64,000 nt of DNA from Ficedula albicollis (GCF_000247815.1 NC_021677.1:64032038-64096037); one strand, 5' to 3'. Shown: positions 48,311 through 60,791, numbered from the stretch's first letter. Program-made: numbers and translations. The notes: generated from the sequence alone by a model not told the origin.

Positions 48311-48924
48311 TGTCCCATCCTGGCCGTCCCCTCCCTGCCCCCTGCCTGTCCCCTGGCTGTCACCCAGCCCATCCTGGCTGTCCCTGTCCCTCTGCCCACC
48401 CTGCCCTGCTGTCCCACGCCCTGTCCCCGCTCTGGCTGTCCCATCCCCAGTGTCGCTGCTGCAGTTTCCCCTTTGCACACTCCTCTGTCACAGCTCAAGT
48501 TCTCCGTGCCCCGGGGTGTTTTCATTCCCATTTATCCTGGCTGTTCCGGAGGTTTTTGTCAGGCAGCTCTCGGTGCTACAGGAGAGCTCCCCTCGCTCAC
48601 TGCGTGGCTGGTGCAGGACCCCACAAATCCATTTTTGCTCTGTGTTTTCTCCTCACGACACCTCCATTACCAGCTAATGGCCGGAGATGTGGAGTTGCCC
48701 GGAGGACACTTTTCCTGTGTGTTGTTAAACCTGAGAAATCCTCACGGTCATTAAAGCAGCGAGGATAATGAGAAGTGAAATCTCTCTGTCTGGGCTCTCA
48801 GACCTGACCTTTTGTTTGTTCTAAATACGTCAAATACATCAGATACAGGAGTGTGATAACATTTCTCTTGGAAACCACTCAGAGATCTGATGATGCTTTA
48901 CAAGGATAATTAACAGCCCTGATT
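48311..48924. other. Single-copy sequence, no gene seen
   Basis: C-rich at first, then mixed. No exon was recognised. Confidence 0.5.
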
Positions 48925-49020
48925 TGAGCAGCCTGGGACAGTGGAGTGTCCCTGCCCATGGAGGAACAAAGTGAGCTTTAAGGTCCCTTCCAGCCCAAAC
49001 CATTCTGGGATTCTGTGATG
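48925..49020 (+). mobile_element. CR1 3'-end fragment
   Basis: 'gagcagcctgggacagtgga' then 'aaggtcccttccagcccaaa' and ccattctgggattctgtgat, a very clean terminus. Confidence 0.92.
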
Positions 49021-49194
49021 TACCTGGGCCAGAGCTGGAGGAAGAACGAGCTGCTCCTGTTCAGTGCCAGTGAGGAGCAGTGGGGGTCAGGCCAGGGCTG
49101 GATCCTGCTCAGGGCTGGGCATTTCTGAGCAGGGCCAGCTGGCCCTGGCTGAGCTCCAGCCCAGGAGCTCACCCAACACCTCCCAAATTTCTGC
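49021..49194. other. Probably degraded CR1 body
   Basis: 'gtacctgggccagagctgga' and 'cctggctgagctccagccca' are CR1-like but weak. Confidence 0.35.
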
Positions 49195-49550
49195 AGGACA
49201 AGAGGGAACGGCCTCAGGCTGGGCAGGGCAGGCTCAGGGGGAAGCAGCAGGAATTTCCCCATGGGAAGGGAGCTCGGGGGGTGGCAGTGCCCAGGGAGGG
49301 TTGCAGTGCCCATCCCTGGGGGTGTCACCTGGGGGTGGCACTCAGAGCTCTGGGCTGGGACAGGGTGGGGATTGGGCACAGGTGGCACTCAGAGCTCTGG
49401 GCCCAGGGAGGGTTGCAGTGCCCATCCCTGGGGGTGTCACCTGGGGGTGGCACTCAGAGCTCTGGGCTGGGACAGGGTGGGGATTGGGCACAGGTTGGAC
49501 TCTGATCCTGGAGGGTTTTCCCATCCTCAGGGATCCCAGGATTCTGTTCT
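49195..49550 (+). mobile_element. CR1 3' region with 112-bp duplication
   Basis: Close match to 21585-21755. The block starting 'cccagggagggttgcagtgc' occurs at 49290 and 49402 (112-bp offset). Ends 'aggttggactctgatcctgg', 'agggttttcccatcctcagg'. Confidence 0.88.
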
Positions 49551-49825
49551 ATTCCCTGAATTATGTCCTGCAGTGGTTTTGGGTTTTGGAAGCTTAGCTG
49601 AAATCATCCCTGCATGTCTGCTCCATCAAACCCCTGGGCACAGGGACAGGATTTGATATTTCCAAGGGAGGATTGTTTAAAGATCCCTGTTTAAATATTT
49701 GGAGGTGAAGATAAATTACTGGAATATTTCCATGTAAGTGTGGACCAGTCATAATCAGGTTTTGTCTGGGTTGGGAGAGAAAAGCTGGGGATGGCTGAGG
49801 GTTGGAGGAAGAGGAGGTGCAGGCA
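49551..49825. other. Single-copy spacer
   Basis: Nothing recognised. Confidence 0.5.
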
Positions 49826-49905
49826 GGAGCGCCATGGAATCCCAGAAGGATTTGGGGACACAGAGGAACCTTAAACCCCATCCAGTGCTGTTTGGTGCTG
49901 CTTCC
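49826..49905 (-). mobile_element. CR1 3'-end fragment
   Basis: 'gccatggaatcccagaagga', then gaaccttaaaccccatccag. Confidence 0.75.
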
Positions 49906-49994
49906 ACAGGGAGACGGGCTCGGGTTTAGGGCTCAGGGCGGCCCTGAGCGCTGCGGGGAGGCTGCTGGCAGCGGGAGCCTGGCAGCGGGAGGGG

Positions 49995-50104
49995 AGGCCG
50001 GGCTGGGGCTGGGGCTGGAGCTGGAGCTGGAGCTGGAGCTGGAGCTGAGCTGGAGCTGGAGCTGGAGCTGGAGCTGGGCTGGAGCTGGAGCTGGAGCTGG
50101 AGCT
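49995..50104. repeat. (CTGGAG)n hexanucleotide array
   Basis: About 17 units of ctggag or ctgggg, some shortened. G-rich on the plus strand and cut by poly-G run 10. Confidence 0.93.
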
Positions 50105-51306
<1,202 letters not shown>

Positions 51307-51399
51307 AGCAGGGGCTGTGGCATGGGGGGTGACAGCCTTGGTGGCCAGCACACCAACCCTGCCCTGTGCCAGCTGCCCCAGGGCAGGGGCACTCCCAGG

Positions 51400-51882
51400 T
51401 GACAGCAATGAGGGATGTGTGTCTTCACAAACAGCTGTGGGTCTGGGAGGTCAAACCAGCGCCCAGAGAGAAAAGAAACAATGGGATGGATCCCACTGAT
51501 TGATGAATGGGAAAGGGATTTGTCTTTACAAACAAACTGCAGGTTTGCTGAGAAATGAAACTGGATATTGGAAGATGAAAGAAGCAATGGAGAAACCCAT
51601 GAGTTCTGTAAGAATTAAAAATACAAAGGTTGTACATTGGAGGGGAATCTCAGTGTCAGGTGTTTGGGCAGTCTGTGCCTCTCAAGTGCCTCAGCCCATG
51701 GGGACAGAGAGAGGGAAATGCAGCTGGGAAATTGGGATAAAAGGAGGCTGTGTGCTCCAAAAATGTGAGAGACCCCAGGGCAATGCCCCATGGCCTCTGC
51801 CTTTGTCTGAATAAAGGAAAAGGACTCCTCTGTCTCCTTTTGGGATGTGAGCCTCTGGTGTTTGTGCTTCATTTTCCTGACA
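51400..51882 (+). mobile_element. LTR family B, apparently full-length solo LTR
   Basis: Begins tgacagcaatgaggg and ends cattttcctgaca (TG...CA). TATA-like ATAAAA at 51737 and AATAAA at 51810. Flanks of ccagg and caggg are suggestive of, but do not form, an exact target-site duplication. Confidence 0.75.
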
Positions 51883-52319
51883 CAGGGATGGAGCTCCAGC
51901 CCCCCTGAGCCAGGGTTTCAGTGCCCAGTGTCACTGTCCCCTTTTCCTGAGCCATCCCACTGCTGGAGGGTCCCTGCCTGGTTTCCCTGGCTGTCCCGGG
52001 CTCTGGGGTGGGACCAGGGCAGTGCCAGGCCCAGCCAGGGTCCCCCTCCCTTGGCAGGGGCAGTGGCCACGGGGAGGACTTGCCCCCCTTTCGGTTGTCC
52101 GGGCAGTGCCAGCGCTCTGTCCCCAGCTGTCCCCTCCCCTGCTGGGGCACAGCGCCAGGGGGGCTCAGGCAGCAGCTGCACTGTGGGAGAATCCCCCCCG
52201 GGAATGAAATCCAGATTTATCCTGGGCTTGGAGCCAGTGAGCCAGGGGTCTCTGAATTTTTCAGAGAGAAATCAGAGAGCAGGGATTGGATTAAAGCCTG
52301 TGGATGGATTGAAGTACAT
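51883..52319. other. Single-copy GC-rich sequence
   Basis: No exon or repeat was recognised. Confidence 0.5.
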
Positions 52320-52630
52320 TAAGCTACTCACACATAAAGTAAACAGTTAAGTAGAAGAAAGTCAGTAGTTTTAGGGTGAGTTTTAATGATTTTAGTAAGT
52401 AAAAAGTTCGGATTCTACAGTAGTAGCTTGAGTTTTAGTGAAGGTTGAAACATACTGATATTTTCAGTATGATATCAGTATCACACTGATATTTTCAGGC
52501 TTCAGGCTCACTGTTGTGAACCGTGCTTGGACATAATAGAGCTGTAGTAAGAATATTGCTGACATTTTCAGGTAGAACAAGATGGGTTGTGTGAGTAGTT
52601 TATACATAACTTAGCGTGCTAAGAAATTAG
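52320..52630. other. Low-GC T/A-rich block with a short hairpin
   Basis: Abrupt switch to AT-rich DNA. Perfect 10-bp inverted repeat atactgatat / atatcagtat at 52452-52461 and 52472-52481 with a 10-base loop. A further ctgatattttcag copy follows at about 52486. Confidence 0.6.
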
Positions 52631-52960
52631 GACTTTATTAAGTTAAGGAGTGGTGGTTTGAGCTGGAATTTTAGCTTGTTGTTGCTCAGATATGAGTGGA
52701 CACTTGTCTAAATGTCAACACTGAGTTTTACAGATCTGGACACTTGTCTAAATGTCAACACTGAGTTTTACTTTTCCTATAGTTAATTCTTAAAAAAAAA
52801 ACAACAACAACAACAAAAAAAAAACTTTATTAAGTTAAGGAGTGGTGGTTTGAGCTGGAATTTTAGCTTGTTGTTGCTCAGATATGAGTGGACACTTGTC
52901 TAAATGTCAACACTGAGTTTTACTTTTCCTATAGTTAATTCTTAAAAAAAAAATCAACAA
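52631..52960. repeat. 192-bp tandem duplication ending in A-rich tracts
   Basis: 'actttattaagttaaggagt' starts at 52632 and 52824. Both copies end 'cctatagttaattcttaaaa' with an A-rich tail. Copy 1 holds an extra 40-bp internal duplication (tggacacttgtctaaatgtc at 52697 and 52737) that copy 2 lacks. Confidence 0.92.
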
Positions 52961-52992
52961 AAAAAACCCAAAAAAACCCAACAAAAACCTTC

Positions 52993-53055
52993 ACATCCTG
53001 GAATCACAGAGCCCTTTGGGTTGGGAAAAGCCTCTAAACCCTTCGAGCCCGACCA
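52993..53055 (-). mobile_element. CR1 3'-end fragment
   Basis: 'catcctggaatcacagagcc', ctttgggttgggaaaagcct, ctaaacccttcgagcc. Confidence 0.75.
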
Positions 53056-53150
53056 TTCCCCCAGCAGTGCCACCCCTGTCCCCAGTGCCAGCCCTGTCCC
53101 CAGTGCCACTGTGTGCCACCCCTGTCCCCAGTGCCACCCCTGCCAGCCAG
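53056..53150. repeat. Short 'cagtgccacccctgtcccc' tandem repeat
   Basis: Four to five units of about 18-27 bp. Confidence 0.8.
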
Positions 53151-54130
53151 GGCTTTGCCTGGGGTGACTCCTTTGGAGCATCCCAGCCCAGCAGGACGGA
53201 GGAGAAGGGGTTAAAGCGAGGGCAGAGCTGCTGGAAGGAGCGCTCCCCGCCAGGCTGCCACGGCAAGGGGTTTTACCACAGTGAAATTCCCAAAGAGAAT
53301 AAAACCTGTGCTTGCTCTGCACACCAAAGGGACAAAGGCTCTGTTCCACTCCTGACCTGTGCAAGCCATTTGGAAACGGGATTTTGTGCTTTGCTGTGAA
53401 TTTCCAGAACAGGGATAAGCCAAACGCTTTCCTGGGCAGGTGTTTGGTGGTGAGGAGCTGTGGCAGATGATGGGAGCATCCCACACTCGCTGCATCCAGC
53501 TCCTGTCCTGGCACTGCTCCAGGGCACTTCATCCTTGTGAAAAGGTTAAAGCAGTTGTCTCAAAACTGGGATTTAAAATAGGATTTAAAAAAAAAAAACA
53601 AACCAAACCTAAATCCTGTGTTTTTACCGCCTGCCCAAGTACTGCCAACTCCCCAATGCACAAATATCAATACACAGCTTTCTGCCTCCTGTAAAGGCAC
53701 CAACAGCCTTTTACTGAGCATCTAAAAATCAAATATTAGCATTAATAAATGATAGAGCCCAGTGGTTCTGTGCTGGCCCTGTTTCCCTGAGAAGCAGCTT
53801 TGCCTCCCTGCAGCAGGGACTGGCAGGAGTTTGGTGCTGGTGAGGAGGTGCCAGCCCTGGGCTCGGGTGTGAAATGCATCCTCAGCATCCCGGGGTTGTT
53901 CTGTGCTAAACCAGGGTGAAGGGGGGCAGGGGATCCTCCCTGTTATCCCCCGGGGAAAGGGGGACATTGCATCTCATCAGCACTTCAGGAATTATCACCT
54001 CCAGGGTGGGAACAGCAGAATGGGGTTTGGTGAATGTGGAATTTCCTCTCCTGTTTGTGACCTTCAGGGATGAGGCCCTGGGGAGGAAACAGAGGTTTCC
54101 TGGGGGCACTTCACAGGGGATTGGGTTATT
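53151..54130. other. Single-copy sequence, no gene seen
   Basis: A-rich tract near 53588. Nothing else was recognised. Confidence 0.45.
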
Positions 54131-54243
54131 TGGAGCATTTATCACCGAATTCCTGGGATGGTTTGGGATGGAGAGACCTTAAATCCCCCCCAGTGCCCCC
54201 CTGCCATGGCAGGGACACCTCCCACTGTCCCAGGTGCTCCAGC

Positions 54244-54245
<2 letters not shown>
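54131..54245 (-). mobile_element. CR1 3' region, outer part of a copy split by poly-G
   Basis: 'ttcctgggatggtttgggat', 'cttaaatcccccccagtgcc', ccatggcaggg and gtcccaggtgctccagccc, then the run. Confidence 0.9.

Positions 54246-54338
<93 letters not shown>
54246..54338 (+). other. Poly-G run 11 (93 bases), replaces CR1 sequence
   Basis: Comparison with the intact copy at 42352-42600 shows that only about 50 bases of CR1 belong here. Confidence 0.95.
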
Positions 54339-54339
<1 letters not shown>

Positions 54340-54384
54340 GCTCTGGGAACTCCAGCCCAGCCCCTCCCACCCTCCCAGCCAGGA
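54339..54384 (-). mobile_element. CR1, inner part of the split copy
   Basis: tgctctgggaactccagccc continues the same antisense CR1 after the run. Confidence 0.8.
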
Positions 54385-54486
54385 TTATTCCACTTGGGAT
54401 TGTTCTTCCACCGTGCTGGGGTCACAGGGGACACTGGGGCACTGGCAGCAGGGCTCAGCCCAGGGCTGGGACACATTTCCACTGCC
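54385..54486. other. Short spacer between inverted CR1 copies
   Basis: No feature. Confidence 0.5.
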
Positions 54487-54765
54487 TGAAGGGCTCCAGG
54501 AGAGCTGGAGAGGGGCTGGGGACAGGGCTGGAGGGACAGGACACAGGGAATGGGACACTGCCAGAGGGCAGGGATGGGTGGGATGTTGGGAATTGGGAAT
54601 TCCTGGCTGGGCTGGGATTGCCAGAGCAGCTGTGGCTGCCCCTGGATCCCTGGCAGTGCCCAAGGCCAGGCTGGACACTGGGCTTGGAGCAGCTGGGACA
54701 GGGGGAGGGGTCCCTGGGGTGGGATTTGAGGTTTTTTGAGCCCAAACCAGCCTGGGATCCTGTGA
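54487..54765 (+). mobile_element. CR1 3' region
   Basis: 'gggctccaggagagctggag' through 'ggctggacactgggcttgga' to 'agcccaaaccagcctgggat' and cctgtgac. Lies head-to-head with the split copy, so the two could pair as a hairpin. Confidence 0.92.
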
Positions 54766-55331
54766 CTGGCACAGGGCAGTGTGTTGTCAGGGCACTGCTG
54801 GGCTGTGGGGGGCTGGCAGCACATTCCCATGGGATGGGGAGAGGCCAGAGCATCAATTCAAACAGCTGGGAATAAACGAGCCCCTGTGTTGCTGGGCGGT
54901 GCCTGCAGTGCCCCTGGACAGCCTGGGCTCGCTGTCCCTGTCACATCCCTGTGACATCAGCACTGCCTGCATCCTTCAGGGCTCTCTGTTCCCGTTCTCG
55001 TCTCTCTTTTACTGAACCCCTGCCCTGAACCCACCCCAGCCAGCTCAGGAACTCCTGGTTTTTCTCCCCGCTCCATTTGTATTTTGCTTTACCTTTTCCC
55101 CGTGGGGCAGCTGGGGGTGAAAAGCCCCTTCCACCAGGCACCGATCCAGGACAAAGCCCCATTTCCTTCTTCAGGGCCCGTTTTCCCTTCCATAAAAGGC
55201 CTTTCCAAGCTGTGTCTTGCTGTGTTTGTTTTCTCCCGGTGCCATATGGCTGCTGGAAGGGCTATAAATAATTCAGCAGCAGGAGGTGACACAAAGCCAG
55301 GGCCTGGCGAGTGGGCGAGTCCCCGGAGCAC
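54766..55331. other. Single-copy sequence, no gene seen
   Basis: No exon was recognised. Confidence 0.5.
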
Positions 55332-57162
55332 GATTCACAATTCACAACTCACAACTCACAGTGCACAACTCACAACTCATAATTCACAACTCACAACTCA
55401 CAACAATTCACAGTTCACAGTTCACAACTCACAACTCACAGTGCACAGCTCACAACTCATAATTCACAACTCACAACTCACAGTTCACAGTTCACAACTC
55501 ACAGTTCACAACTCACAACTCATAATTCACAACTCACAACTCATAACTCACAACTCAAAATTCACAGTTCACAATTCACAATTCACAACTCACAATTCAC
55601 AATTCACAATTCATAATTCACAATTCACAACTCACAACTCACAGTGCACAACTCACAACTCATAATTCACAACTCACAACTCACAACAATTCACAGTTCA
55701 CAGTTCACAACTCACAACTCACAGTGCACAGCTCACAACTCATAATTCACAACTCACAACTCACAACAATTCACAGTTCACAGTTCACAACTCACAACTC
55801 ACAGTGCACAGCTCACAACTCATAATTCACAACTCACAACTCACAACAATTCACAGTTCACAGTTCACAACTCACAACTCACAGTGCACAGCTCACAACT
55901 CATAATTCACAATGTTCACAACTCACTGTTCACAACTCATAACTCACAACTGACAGTTCACAACTCACAATTCACAACTCACAACTCACAGGGGGGGGCA
56001 ATTCACATTTCACAACTCAGTGCACAACTCACAACTCACAACTCACAGTGCACAATTCACAACTGACAACTCACAATTTACAATTCACAGTTCACAACTC
56101 ACAACTCACAACTCACAATTCACAGTTCACAATTCACAGTTCACAATTCATAACTCACAATTCACAACTCACAACTCACAATTCACAACTCACAACTCAC
56201 AATTCATAACTCACAATTCATAACTCACAATTCACAACTCACCGTTCACAACTCACTGTTCACAACTCACTGTTCACAACTCATAACTCACAACTGACAG
56301 TTCACAACTCACAATTCACAACTCACAACTCACAGTGCACAACTCACAACTCACAGTTCACAATTCACAATTCACATTTCACAACTCAGTGCACAACTCA
56401 CAACTCACAACTCACAGTGCACAATTCACAACTGACAACTCACAATTTACAATTCACAGTTCACAACTCACAACTCACAACTCACAATTCACAGTTCACA
56501 ATTCACAGTTCACAATTCATAACTCACAATTCACAACTCACAACTCACAATTCACAACTCACAACTCACAATTCATAACTCACAATTCATAACTCACAAT
56601 TCACAACTCACCGTTCACAACTCACTGTTCACAACTCACTGTTCACAACTCATAACTCACAACTGACAGTTCACAACTCACAATTCACAACTCACAACTC
56701 ACAGTGCACAACTCACAACTCACAGTTCACAATTCACAATTCACATTTCACAACTCAGTGCACAACTCACAACTCACAACTCACAGTGCACAATTCACAA
56801 CTGACAACTCACAATTTACAATTCACAGTTCACAACTCACAACTCACAACTCACAATTCACAGTTCACAATTCACAGTTCACAATTCATAACTCACAATT
56901 CACAACTCACAACTCACAATTCACAACTCACAACTCACAATTCATAACTCACAATTCATAACTCACAATTCACAACTCACCGTTCACAACTCACTGTTCA
57001 CAACTCACTGTTCACAACTCATAACTCACAACTGACAGTTCACAACTCACAATTCACAACTCACAACTCACAGTGCACAACTCACAACTCACAGTTCACA
57101 ATTCACAATTCACATTTCACAACTCAGTGCACAACTCACAACTCACAACTCACAGTGCACAA
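55332..57162. repeat. TTCACAA/CTCACAA satellite, left part with 80- and 369-bp periods
   Basis: Built from heptamer-like words (ttcacaa, ctcacaa, ctcacag, tgcacaa). An 80-bp period is seen at 55684, 55764 and 55844. A 369-bp higher-order unit is marked by attcacatttcacaactc at 56001, 56370, 56739 and 57108. A run of eight G at 55991-55998 interrupts the pattern. Frames rich in HNSQ are repeat by-products. Confidence 0.95.
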
Positions 57163-57300
57163 GGAATTCTGTGACAGGGATTTCTGTGATAGGGAATTGC
57201 ATGATAGGGAATTCTTTGGTGGGGAATCCTGTGACAGGGAATTCTGTGATTGGGAATCCTGTGACAGGGAATCCTGTGATTGACAGGGAATCCTGTGATC
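57163..57300. repeat. 14-bp repeat island inside the satellite
   Basis: Units such as gggaatcctgtgac and gggaattctgtgat. These resemble CR1 terminal ATTCTGTG repeats, so the island may be a CR1 tail around or within which the satellite grew. Confidence 0.85.
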
Positions 57301-58858
57301 ACAATTCACAACTCACAACTCACAGTGCACAATTCACAATTCACAATTCACAACTCACAATTCACAACTCACAACTCACAGTGCACAATTCACAATTCAC
57401 AATTCACAACTCACAATTCACAACTCACAACTCACAGTGCACAATTCACAATTCACAATTCACAACTCACAATTCACAACTCACAACTCACAGTGCACAA
57501 TTCACAATTCACAATTCACAATTCACAACTCACACTGGAGCACCGTGACNGCACAACTCACAACTCACAGTTCACAATTCAGAATTCACATTTCACAACT
57601 CTGCACAACTCACAACTCACAACTCACAGTGCACAATTCACAACTGACAACTCACAATTCACAACTCACAACTCACAATTCACAGTTCACAATTCACAGT
57701 TCACAATTCATAACTCACAATTCACAACTCACAACTCACAATTCACTACTCACAACTCACAATTCATAACTCACAATTCATAACTCACAATTCACAACTC
57801 ACAACTCACAATTCACTACTCACAACTCACAATTCATAACTCACAATTCATAACTCACAATTCACAACTCACAACTCACAATTCACTACTCACAACTCAC
57901 AATTCATAACTCACAATTCATAACTCACAATTCACAACTCACAACTCACAATTCACTACTCACAACTCACAATTCATAACTCACAATTCATAACTCACAA
58001 TTCACAACTCACCGTTCACAACTCACTGTTCACAACTCACTGTTCACAACTCATAACTCACAACTGACAGTTCACAACTCACAATTCACAACTCACAACT
58101 CACAGTGCACAACTCACAACTCACAGTTCACAATTCAGAATTCACATTTCACAACTCTGCACAACTCACAACTCACAACTCACAGTGCACAATTCACAAC
58201 TGACAACTCACAATTCACAACTCACAACTCACAATTCACTACTCACAACTCACAATTCATAACTCACAATTCATAACTCACAATTCACAACTCACAACTC
58301 ACAATTCACTACTCACAACTCACAATTCATAACTCACAATTCATAACTCACAATTCACAACTCACAACTCACAATTCACTACTCACAACTCACAATTCAT
58401 AACTCACAATTCATAACTCACAATTCACAACTCACAACTCACAATTCACTACTCACAACTCACAATTCATAACTCACAATTCATAACTCACAATTCACAA
58501 CTCACAACTCACAATTCACTACTCACAACTCACAATTCATAACTCACAATTCATAACTCACAATTCACAACTCACCGTTCACAACTCACTGTTCACAACT
58601 CACTGTTCACAACTCATAACTCACAACTGACAGTTCACAACTCACAATTCACAACTCACAACTCACAGTGCACAACTCACAACTCACAGTTCACAATTCA
58701 GAATTCACATTTCACAACTCTGCACAACTCACAACTCACAACTCACAGTGCACAATTCACAACTGACAACTCACAATTCACAACTCACAACTCACAATTC
58801 ACTACTCACAACTCACAATTCATAACTCACAATTCATAACTCACAATTCACAACTTCA
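57301..58858. repeat. TTCACAA/CTCACAA satellite, right part with about 60-, 70- and 560-bp periods
   Basis: About four units of about 60 bp at 57301-57530. A 70-bp unit is marked by attcactact at 57741, 57811 and 57881. Larger blocks are marked by cagaattcacattt at about 57581, 58137 and 58700. The only ambiguous base of the window (N) is at 57550, next to tggagcaccgtgac, which is foreign to the pattern. Confidence 0.94.
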
Positions 58859-58943
58859 CAGCTGGGACCCAGCTCTGTGCTGGGCAGCAGCAGGATGGGG
58901 AATGCTGGCGCAGTAGGAAGGTTTTTAATTAACAATGTCATTT

Positions 58944-59030
58944 AGAATCATGGAATGGTTTGCCTGGGAGGGGACTCAAAGCCAGCCAGTGCCACCCTCT
59001 GCCAGGGCCTTGCCAGCCTCCCAGGGGAGT
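58944..59030 (-). mobile_element. CR1 3'-end fragment
   Basis: 'tagaatcatggaatggtttg', then ggactcaaagccagccagtg. Confidence 0.85.
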
Positions 59031-60175
59031 CTCTGGGGTCTCTCACCTCAGTTTCCCCTTTCAGCCCCAGCTGCCCCGAGGGGCAGCTCGGGGTGGGGAT
59101 GTGGAAGGTGTTGGACGGGCTGGGGTCCCTGCCCGAGACATCCTGGGGTGCTAAGGCAGAGAGCAGCTCCCTGCTGAGCTCTGCATTTCTGAATTCTGCA
59201 AACCTCCCCTATTTTTGCAGCAGCAGCACTTTCCTGGCTGGGAGAGGCTCCCTGGGAGCTGTTCCCACAGACAGGCCTTGGCTCTCTCTTTGCTCTCCCA
59301 GCTCCAAGGAATCTCATTTTGGTGCAGCGGATTCTGCAAACCCTATGATTTTCCTTGTCAAAACAATGTGTACAAGTGTGGGATTTTGACATTAGGACTT
59401 TCAGGCTAAGTTTTGATTGGGTAAATTTAAAAATACTGTCATTTATCAAGCGTTTCTACTCAGTTGTGAAGGCAGGGAGAAATCATGATTGATACAGGGT
59501 TGGGAACTTCTCCTTCAATCTTCTCTGGCCTGTCATTAAAAAAATATTGCAGCTCAGTCCATGGCCTGTGCATTTGTCTTCCATGAAATTTTGCAAGGTC
59601 AAAGGATTGTCAACAGAACATCAATATCCACAATGTATTATCCTGTGTCTTGAGAACAAGTCCAGAAATAACAAGTTTGCTGCCAGCCTGGTAATACCAA
59701 CTTACATCAGTCATTTATCAGGGGCTGGAACTGATAAAGAGGAAAATCTCTTTGCTGGGCTTTGTTTTCTTGGGTTTTTTTTTCAGGTTTTTTTGTTGTG
59801 TTTTAGGGCTGTCAGTAATTCCTGCCTCAGTGCAGCTGCTGCCAGTAGGAGGCTTGGAAATGCAAAGTTTTAATTTATAAACATGGCCAGTTTTGCTTTA
59901 GGGTGCAGCAGGGAGGGTTTTATGGGGTCATTCATTTCTGTCTGAGTGTGATGTATTGGTGTCCCCATGCCCTGGGGGCCCTTTGTTCCCAACCCATGGA
60001 ACACACCTGCAGAGCCTGGTGCCAATTAAAATTAATAGAATTAAAATTAAATATGTGCCCAAATTAATCTGGATAGTCCTCTTCCACAAGTGATGGACTG
60101 CAGAGCCCTGCCCCTGCAGAAGAGTTTGTGCACAGGCTGAAAACCCCCCTGGAGGGGCTCTGGGTGATTTTGGGA
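59031..60175. other. Single-copy sequence, no gene seen
   Basis: 59400-59780 is AT-rich and even-textured. T-rich tract near 59776. No exon was recognised. Confidence 0.45.
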
Positions 60176-60306
60176 AATCCTGGGATGGTTTCATTGAAAA
60201 GATCTCAAATCCCATCCCACCCCACCCCTGCCATGGCAGGGACACCTCCCACTGCCCCAGGTGCTCCAGCCCCAGTGTCCAGCCTGGCCTTGGATCCAGG
60301 GGAATC
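60176..60306 (-). mobile_element. CR1 3' region fragment
   Basis: 'gggaaatcctgggatggttt', ccatggcaggg, 'cagtgtccagcctggccttg' and gatccaggggaa. Directly followed by a family-B LTR. Confidence 0.88.
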
Positions 60307-60309
60307 CAG

Positions 60310-60788
60310 GTGAGAGCAATGAGGGATTTGTCTTCACAAACAGCTGTGGGTCTGGGAGATCAAACCAGCACCGAGAGAGAAAAGAAACAATGGGATGGAT
60401 CCCACTGATTGATGAATGGGAAAAGAGATTTGCCTTTACAAACAAACTGCAGGTTTGCTGAGAAATGAAATTGGATATTGGAAGAAGCAATGGGAAAACC
60501 CATGAATTCTGTAAGAATTAAAAATGCAAAGGGAGGGTTGTACATTGGAGGGAATCTCAGTGTCAGGTGTTTGGGCAGTCTGTGCCTCTCAAGTGCCTCA
60601 GCCCATGGGGACAGAGAGAGGGAAATGCAGCTGGGAAATTGGGATAAAAGGAGGCTGTGTGCTCCAAAAATGTGAGAGATCCCAGGGCAATGCCCCATGG
60701 GCTCTCCCTTTGTCTGAATAAAGGAAAAGGACTCCTCTGTCTCCTTTTGGGACGTGAACCTCTGGAGTTTGTGCTTCATTTTCCTGCC
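60310..60788 (+). mobile_element. LTR family B, apparently complete solo LTR
   Basis: Matches 51400-51882 nearly throughout. TATA-like ATAAAA at 60644 and AATAAA at 60717. Its 3' end (cattttcctg) lies within about 10 bases of the splice donor of the candidate exon, in antisense orientation to that exon. Confidence 0.75.
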
Positions 60789-60791
60789 AGC

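Noticed and set aside
55332..58858. Possible CRISPR array in the TTCACAA region
   Set aside because: No constant repeat with unique spacers. Everything is variation of one short word set, and the organism is a vertebrate.
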